A stretch of DNA of 64,000 bases, taken from Forficula auricularia. Taxonomy: Eukaryota > Arthropoda > Insecta > Dermaptera > Forficulidae. The stretch is taken from contig JALMQS010000128.1 in the NCBI GenBank assembly GCA_024734495.1, positions 22,804,875 to 22,868,874 on the forward strand, written 5' to 3'. Positions 57,752 to 64,000 of this stretch are shown here, one piece after another (positions within the stretch are counted from its first letter, which is position 1; each line of letters opens with the position of its first letter). The position numbers and the translations under genes are program-made. Under the pieces are notes generated by a model, which saw only the letters and a list, made by a program, of their open reading frames with translations, had not been told where the DNA came from and did not search any database.

Positions 57752-58308
57752 GTCAGAAATTCATCAAGTGTACAACATGTCAAAAGAGATTCACTTCAAA
57801 ATCAGATCGCAATAAACATTTGCTGGAACATTCAGAGGAAAGGCCATTTGGGTGTCCCCATTGCGAAAAACGCTTCTCAAAAAAAAGTAATCTCACTAGT
57901 CATTTAAGTATGCATACAGGAGACCATTCTTTTAAATGTAGTGTGTGTTCCAAGGGATTTTCATACAAGCTCCATCTTGATCGTCATTTGCGGGTACATT
58001 CAGGGGAAAGACCTTTTGCCTGTGCCCATTGTGAAAAACGCTTCTCACTTAAATCTCATCTCACAACTCATTTAAGAATACATACAGGAGACAGACCTTT
58101 TAAATGTAGTCAGTGTCCGATGAGATTTGCATATAAGATCAGTCTTAATAGTCATTTACAGATCCATTCCGGAGAAAGACTCTTTGGCTGTTCCCATTGT
58201 GAAAAACGCTTCTCACAAAAATCTAATCTCACAACGCATTTAAGAATACATACAGGAGAAAGACTCTTTGCCTGTGCTTATTGTGAAAAACGCTTCTCAA
58301 AAAAGTAA
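57752..58308 (+). CDS. Zinc-finger gene B exon 3, six C2H2 fingers plus a partial
   Basis: With exons 1 and 2 this gives a 254-residue protein. Exon 3 opens after ATTCATTCAG with GQKFIKCTTCQKRF and has six complete Kruppel-type fingers with HTGDRPFKC/HSGERLFGC linkers; the seventh is cut after CAYCEKRFSKK by a stop at 58306-58308. The cut comes from a shortened A-run: the sister finger at 57869-57890 has two more A residues and reads on as KKSNLT. Downstream finger sequence (NLTRHLK, CPDCLLRFS) survives in another frame. Role: sequence-specific nuclear DNA binding, with no KRAB, ZAD or BTB domain visible. Probably expressed if the exon chain is right; the function is unknown. Confidence 0.75.
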
Positions 58309-59684
58309 TCTCACAAGACATTTAAAGTTACATACATGAGAGAGACCTTATAAATGTCCTGACTGTCTTTTGAGATTTTCCTAAAGAATAGTCTTTGGAT
58401 TATTTTATTTATTCATCAGAAACTTCTTAAAAGAAAACTTGATAAACGTCATGATTTCACCACCGGTTCGTGAAATACTTACTCTGAGAAGAATCCAGAA
58501 CAAACTTGCTAGATACGATATAAATACAATATATAAAAATATTAAAGTGTGTGAGGTGAAGTTTGGGGATGAAAATGAAGCTTATTCGTGAAGGGTAAAT
58601 GTGGTTGGTGTATGGAGAAGGTATCTGGCTCTGATAGCTTATCTTATTATCTCGTAGAGGTGGCTGAAACTCGGTGGGCTCTCTCTCGATGCTTATAAAC
58701 TAGTTACTGAATTTATAATTTACTGATTTGAAAATAAAAAACAAATATTTATAAGTTTAAGGTCAATATTTTAATTCGAATTTTAGTAAAAATGAATCAT
58801 TCTACTATATTATTTTTTTCTTCATCCAATTTATTTTTATTAAAAGTCCAACTAGAATAAATTTGAGTCTGGGCATAGCAAAGCAATCCCCCTTAATATA
58901 TATCAGCCCAAGGATTGTCTTTTAAATATTCCCTAACTAGATATTAGTCTATTTATTTCTGATGTTCTTTTGAAGAAAGAATTAAATTTACTTGAAGGCC
59001 AATTGAAGAAATCAAGTCAGTATGTGAGACTTTAAATATTAACGTATGAAATTAAGTCCTTGATTTTGAATCAGCCTGTATTGCAAGAATATCATTACCA
59101 ATTGTAAAATTCATTCGAATAATTCAATATCCCTACGAGAGTCTTGTTTCAAGATCTTAATGTTTAACATTAATTTAATACTGAATATCGAGTTAGATTT
59201 CTAAGTCGAATACTTTTATTTTTTGTCTTTAATTATATGTTTGTATTTCGATACGTTAATAGACATTTTAAAATGTTTATCTTATTCAGAATATTAAAGA
59301 GTTGCTGATTTATTATTAAAAATAATCAGAGTGTAATGATGCTTGATGTAAATAAATATAAACTTACAAATATATAGGTATTTCATTTATTTGCAACTCA
59401 GTTTCGAATTCCTTTCCTTTATTTTCGGTTCGGATCTAAATGATCGATAATAATTCATTCTCTACACCAGTGGTCCTTAACCTTTACCGAGACAAAATTG
59501 AGAAATATTTTCATCTAGTACCCAAAAAAAATAATAATATTAATTTACGCAATTTTCTTCAAGCTTTACAATGATGGCGACCTTTTTGTAAACTCATATG
59601 AATTTATTTTATCAATTAAGATGAACAAGGGGACTTTTTAATCCAAGGAATATTTAATGAATGTTTCTTATATTTTTATTTTTA
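58309..59684. other. 3' flank of zinc-finger gene B
   Basis: 58310-58530 preserves decayed finger and 3' sequence shared with gene A; 58870-59480 is similar in patches to 46720-47665. No other gene. The Helitron D end follows at 59685. Confidence 0.5.
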
Positions 59685-61353
59685 ACTAGCTGCAAGGTCC
59701 GCCTTCGGCGGCCCTCTTGCTAGCCAGGGGGCACGCCCCCTGGACCCCCAACCCACGAACCCCACCCTCACACCCTACTCCCACCCACCACCAAAAGACT
59801 AAATTCTTTTTGATTTTAAGTCGATTCTTCCACGTTTTCAGTAGAGGTTGCCATTAAAAGTCAAAACATCAAAAATGGAATGCAATAAGGTTATTCCTCT
59901 AGTATTAGATTTTGGGGAAGGGGGTTTGTTAACTCTTCTTTCCATTTAGAGATAGGAAAGGCAAGGGTTGGTTTTGAAATTAGGCTGGAATAAGGAAATC
60001 TCTGCGTTACTAAGGTAAATATTTTGTTTATTTTTAAAATATTTTTTCTCTTTTTAGATAATATGGTTAAAAGGGATAGTCAATCCAGGGTTGGGACTAG
60101 AAGTATAGGTGTTGAAACCAGTGGTGATATTTTTATTATGAGGATGATTCAGATGGTTATATAGATTATAAGGATATAGTGAAGAATGGTATTAATTTAA
60201 ATACAGTCTGGTTCCTACAAGTTAGTTAATTCAGATATTAATATGTAGGTTTGCATTCATTTGAAGGATCTTGCATTGATTTGTGGAAGTCTGTCTAGGT
60301 ATTTATTACTACTTGGGACTATAATCTTCTGCCTGCTATGATTAAATCAATTATAAATTTTGTCAAGTCCTAAGTCCTAGAATTGTAAAAAATTTTATTT
60401 ATAATAGTTCTCACAAGCAGAGATTAGCTGAGGTAGAGAGAGGTCATACCATCCTTGTTAAGGTTTTGACCAAGTTTCCTTAACTACTTATGGCAAATGC
60501 CGGGATGGCTAATGCGTCGGTTGCTCCTGGTATCGGGTTTTTGCGCGGAATTTTTAAATTACTTTTTGTCTTTTGATGGAAATCTATGGCCATGTTATTT
60601 GTTAATGAGCATACATTTCTATTTTTTTCTTTTTTCTTTTTTTTCTACTAGTTTATTATTTGTTAAATTGTTGTAATTAATTTGTATTGATGTTTGTTAA
60701 TGTATTGTAGCTAGATTGTATTGATGTTTGGAGGACCTCTAGCCACCGAGGACTTGTGCATCTAGGCAGGTCGAGGAATAAAGATTTATTTATTTATTTA
60801 ATAGATGAGAATCAATCGCTATTTTTGGTTTTAAGTTGATTCCTCTGTCTTCAGCAAAGGTAACGGATAAGAAAACAACGCAGTTGCTATGGTTACTTAT
60901 AAAATTTCCTCCCAAATATTTAGCATTTCACAGAGAGAAGCCTATCCATTCTTACTTAACCAAGTTTAAATGAGCTATATTAAACCGATCAAATGAATAA
61001 ATTTTAAAGAATTTAAATTAAAAGTACTATCTTACTTTAGACTTTAAAATATAATTTTACTAAAAACTTTGATTTAACCTTTTTTGTGGTCCCCAAGGTA
61101 CTTAATTAGGATATTAAATTTCATCAAAATTGGTTAAGTGATTTTCAAGATATTTAGAAAAAACTAAAAAAGTACTTAAATAAAGTACTAATGTTTGTGG
61201 ACCGATATGTAGCAAAAACTAATCAGCGCTTTATTTTCTTAAACGAATGGTAGGTTTTCAATTTCATTTCAATTGGTGCAACGGTATGGAAAAAATCGTG
61301 GACGGAAAAAGCTTCGCATTGAATAAAGTAAAAATGGAATTAGGAAATGTAGA
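59685..61353 (-). mobile_element. Helitron D with CTAGT 3' end
   Basis: Read on the minus strand: A|TCTACATTTCC at 61353, then the conserved body also seen at 29460-30180 and 40860-42350, then minisatellite units, a C/G-rich stretch and a 3' end with hairpin CCGCC-GAA-GGCGG, 10 bases, then CTAGT|T at 59685. A|TC…hairpin…CTAGT|T is the textbook Helitron signature. An unrelated ~870-base insertion (about 59925-60800, ending in AATAAAGATTTATTTATTTA) interrupts it. Confidence 0.75.
59925..60800 (+). mobile_element. Retroelement-like insertion inside Helitron D
   Basis: Sequence absent from the other copies of the minisatellite, ending GGTCGAGGAATAAAGATTTATTTATTTA, a polyadenylation-like and simple-repeat tail typical of LINE 3' ends. 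Upstream are degraded open stretches (AEVERGHTILVKVL) that I do not recognise. Confidence 0.4.
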
Positions 61354-61689
61354 TAAATTTTAATAAAACTTTAATCAACTTCATTATTATTTTTATCCAA
61401 AATTGTACTTCTAATCCTACTTTTCGTGAATTTCCTTCTTCAATATACCTTCTCGCATTCTTACTAACATACTTTCAATAGTGACATCAATAATATCGGA
61501 AAGGAGGGATATTTCTAGGTAGATAATTTTTATAAAATTTTAATTAAACTACATTATTATTTTTTTCAGTTTTCATTTTCTGATTGCAATTTTAGACATG
61601 CAATCAGAAAGTTCAGATGTAAAATATTTATATTTATTTAAATCGGAGTCACAAATATAATCTAGTTCTCAATTCAACATGTAAAAATC

Positions 61690-62361
61690 TGTAATGATAT
61701 AAGGGGCAGACCCCCCCCATTCATTTAATGGGCAACTTCGTTGCACAAGTTTGTTCTTCTTTTATAGGATGATTAAAGCCTTCCACGGTTGGCAACAGAG
61801 ATTCGGCTCTGTTTTCTGTAATCTCAGGTCCGCTGCCAGTCAAAGGAGGCGACAATTTGCTCAGGCAGTAGAGAAGGAGTTGAAGTCTTGAGCAGACCTA
61901 CGGACCGCCTTACGCAGACTTCTACTTTCTGCCATCTTTCGCTTGCTTTCTAGCACTCAGCCTTCATCTTCTTTCCAGAGCTTATCGAAGCGATTCATAG
62001 TTACATTTTTAATATATATATTTTATATAACTTCTACCTTGAAAGGTCAGAATTATCCTTGCCAGCAAAGTACTTCTTTCTTAATATTTTATTACAAGAT
62101 ATTTTCTTTTTAAAAATATCTCTATATTTTATCTTAATTATTGCCAACTATAGTTTAAACGTGTCATAAGGTTTAACCCTTGAACCATATTTTCTATTTT
62201 ATCTTTGGCATTTTTTAATTATTTTTTTCTATGAATAAATAGTTTTTTTTAACTTTAATTATTTTTCTCTCTAACCAGAGTGTTCATAGCCATTTACACC
62301 TGACCAATTTAGATTTATAGGGGCTCTCTTAAAGTCACATAAAGCCTTAAATCCCAACACA
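61690..62361 (+). mobile_element. Candidate 5' LTR of a Ty3-like retrotransposon
   Basis: A stretch starting TGTAATGATATAAGG and ending CCCAACACA sits directly before a primer-binding site. It carries AATAAA near 62234. The right boundary is fixed by the primer site; the left boundary (TGTAATG) is a guess, since the matching 3' LTR lies outside the window. Confidence 0.5.
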
Positions 62362-62386
62362 TGGAGGTCCCCACACTGAGATTTGA
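62362..62386 (+). other. Primer-binding site resembling tRNA-Gln 3' end
   Basis: TGGAGGTCCCCACACTGAGA followed by TTTGAA closely resembles the complement of an animal tRNA-Gln 3' end (TGG AGGT-CCCA-C-GAGATTTGAA), apart from one or two inserted bases. This marks the start of minus-strand DNA synthesis in an LTR retrotransposon. Confidence 0.6.
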
Positions 62387-62526
62387 AAGTGTCCTAAGGA
62401 GGGTGAAGGTATAACGGAGTGAGTATGTTTTTTTTTTCGTTTCATTTTATTTTTTGCAATTTTTTTCATTAAATTTTCCAGAAAAAGGAATAATTTTAAT
62501 TTTTTAGAGAACCACTGACTTTTACA

Positions 62527-64000
62527 ATGCCAGGAGACACAGAATTGATAGAAGGTCAAGAACCATTATGCATTCCAACTCAGGTTGAAATACCAGCTGA
62601 ACCACAGACCAGGCACAGATAGCAACGGCCACTGCTGAATTTCCGAGCCTTTCATCAGATAGTGCCAGGTCCGGCAGTGGCCGTCGGTGACCATGAGGTA
62701 CTGCACCGCTGACATGAAGACAGGAGGGCAGCGTTGGGAAACATAGGAAGAAGAGAGAAAACAGTAGAGACAATAGGGGAACAAATGGGAGAGATGCGCA
62801 GGGACATAAATAGTAGAGATAGATGGCAACAGTAGGGAAATGAATGATCAAATGGGAGAAATGAGGAAGAATGGATAGTGTCAAAAAGAAATAAATAGCA
62901 ACAGATGGTGGAAAGGTGAAATAAATGGATGAATGGATAGAGTAGACGGCAATACAGAGAGTTGAAATCACAAGATGACGGAGGAACAGTAGAATGGAGG
63001 AAATGAATGAGAAGATGGAAGCCCGGGCGTCTAGGACTGGAAACAAGGGTGGACGGACATGATCGGGACTTGGCCCGGATAGGTATTGAGGTCGGGGATT
63101 TGAGGATGGAGCAGACAAACCTTCAGGGGGCGGTGTCCAATAGTCATCAAAAAATTGAGTTATTAGAGGGCAGGATAGACAATGGCGAACAGGAATTTAA
63201 TCAAACAATATTGCAAATAAGAGAAACAGCCAATAGGTCCATGACGGGGTTGGAGGAGGCCATGCACAGGGCATCTCAATGATAAAATAGAACAAACCAA
63301 CGGGGTAACTCAGAACCTGCAGGATAATGTAAAAAGCCTTCAGGAAGGGCTTAGTCGGGTGCAGCAGGGTGTGGGAGTTGACGCTGGCACAGCCTCAGCA
63401 GTACCACGATGCTTTCTGGTGCACAAGGGTTTTACATGCCCTTGTCAGAAATCCGGTTAGTCTGCGCAAATATGGCCAAATGTACCGGCAGCCTCAAAGT
63501 ACGAAATAAACATCCGAAAGTATTTCTGGCTGAATTCCACACTATCCGGAATACTTATAATTGGAATGAACAGCAGTCCATAGAGGCATTTTTATATTGC
63601 CTAGACGGGCCAATTAGGGACTGGGCCCTTACTGTGCGAGGTCAGGTGGCTACCTTTAGGGAGTTGAGGGAGCTATTCATTGCGAAGGTTTGGAGTCCGG
63701 CAGTTCAGGCTCGGTTTATGTCTAACTGCCTACATTCAGAATTTCTCAGGGGTGAGCCCCTGGCGGCTCAGCTTAGGGGTCGCTGTGAATGGGCCGCGCA
63801 GTTAGATCTTAAGTCAGAAGAGAGCCATATTTTGGCCCTGTTGTTGAGACACCTGCCCTTACACATTCAGACTCAATTAGTCACTTTGCCTATGGAATTA
63901 TCAACCATAGCCGGGGCCATTGAGAAACTCGAGGACCTAGGGGCCCTTTTTATTCCCACCTACCCACCACCTTTAGAAAACAAAGGACCTCAAGCTAGGG
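62527..64000 (+). pseudogene. LTR retrotransposon gag, broken, runs off window
   Basis: Pieces in changing frames. Start MPGDTELIEGQEPLCIPTQV then stop TAG at 62620. A coiled-coil segment at 63007-63282 (MEQTNLQGAVSNSHQKIELL, EGRIDNGEQEFN) continues after a shift as NGVTQNLQDNVKSLQEG. From 63409 a long open stretch to the window end has LSEIRLVCANMAKC, VFLAEFHTIRNTYNWNEQQS, IEAFLYCLDGPIRDWAL and LRELFIAKVW, the capsid-type retrotransposon gag domain. No zinc knuckle or protease is reached. The ~590-base open capsid part suggests modest age. Confidence 0.75.

Noticed and set aside
61725..61760. GCAAC-TTC-GTTGC hairpin as another Helitron end
   Set aside because: No CTRRT follows at the right spacing, and the sequence lies inside the candidate LTR.
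62347..63118. Long minus-strand open frames rich in Ser/Leu/Phe
   Set aside because: They are antisense to the purine-rich gag leader and coiled-coil region, which explains their composition.
1..64000. CRISPR array or bacterial operon organisation
   Set aside because: The regular repeats here are minisatellites or transposon units without unique spacers, and the genes are spliced eukaryotic genes.

Overview
The window looks like nuclear DNA from an AT-rich invertebrate, most likely an arthropod. The reasons are spliced genes with GT-AG introns, an insect/crustacean-type DSP1 (HMGB) gene with polyQ/polyA tracts, a dense and varied load of Tc1/mariner, hAT, Helitron-like, non-LTR and Ty3-type elements, and a background near 30% GC by eye. 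A copepod is plausible but is inferred only from style.

Layout. 1-11 kb: AT-rich DNA with TA-flanked MITEs, foldbacks and a stray C2H2 finger fragment, probably largely intronic or downstream of dsp1. 11.0-12.35 kb: the 5' part of dsp1 on the minus strand (two exons and a CpG-rich promoter); the rest of the HMG boxes is not seen and should lie further left, probably outside the window. 12.4-28 kb: repeat mosaic with a tRNA-derived SINE nested in a MITE, a ~0.9 kb foldback, a Mos1-like mariner head, hammerhead-ribozyme-like motifs, a ~143-bp tandem array, and a CCAAT-rich promoter with a spliced leader exon at 24.75-24.95 kb. 29.4-35.0 kb: Helitron-like elements, one carrying a 119-bp minisatellite, a 490-bp duplication and a DD41D transposon with 289-bp inverted repeats. 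35.2-36.3 kb: a zinc-finger plus Ulp1-type protease gene. 38.6-43.1 kb: a hAT element nested in an older hAT transposase, then non-LTR reverse transcriptase debris. 44.2-47.7 kb and 55.4-59.5 kb: two paralogous three-exon C2H2 zinc-finger genes from a segmental duplication; the first is broken in exon 1, and the second has an intact splice chain but is shortened at its 3' end. Between them, 52.1-55.2 kb holds a tandemly duplicated THAP-domain unit bracketed by inverted termini. 59.7-61.35 kb: a Helitron with a textbook CTAGT end on the minus strand. 61.7-64.0 kb: the start of an LTR retrotransposon (candidate LTR, tRNA-Gln-like primer site, broken gag) running off the window.

Most host-type genes are DNA- or chromatin-binding (DSP1, C2H2, THAP) or SUMO-protease-like. 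The zinc-finger and THAP loci are physically mixed with the transposons. Comparing the two zinc-finger paralogues gives natural filled and empty sites that date several insertions.
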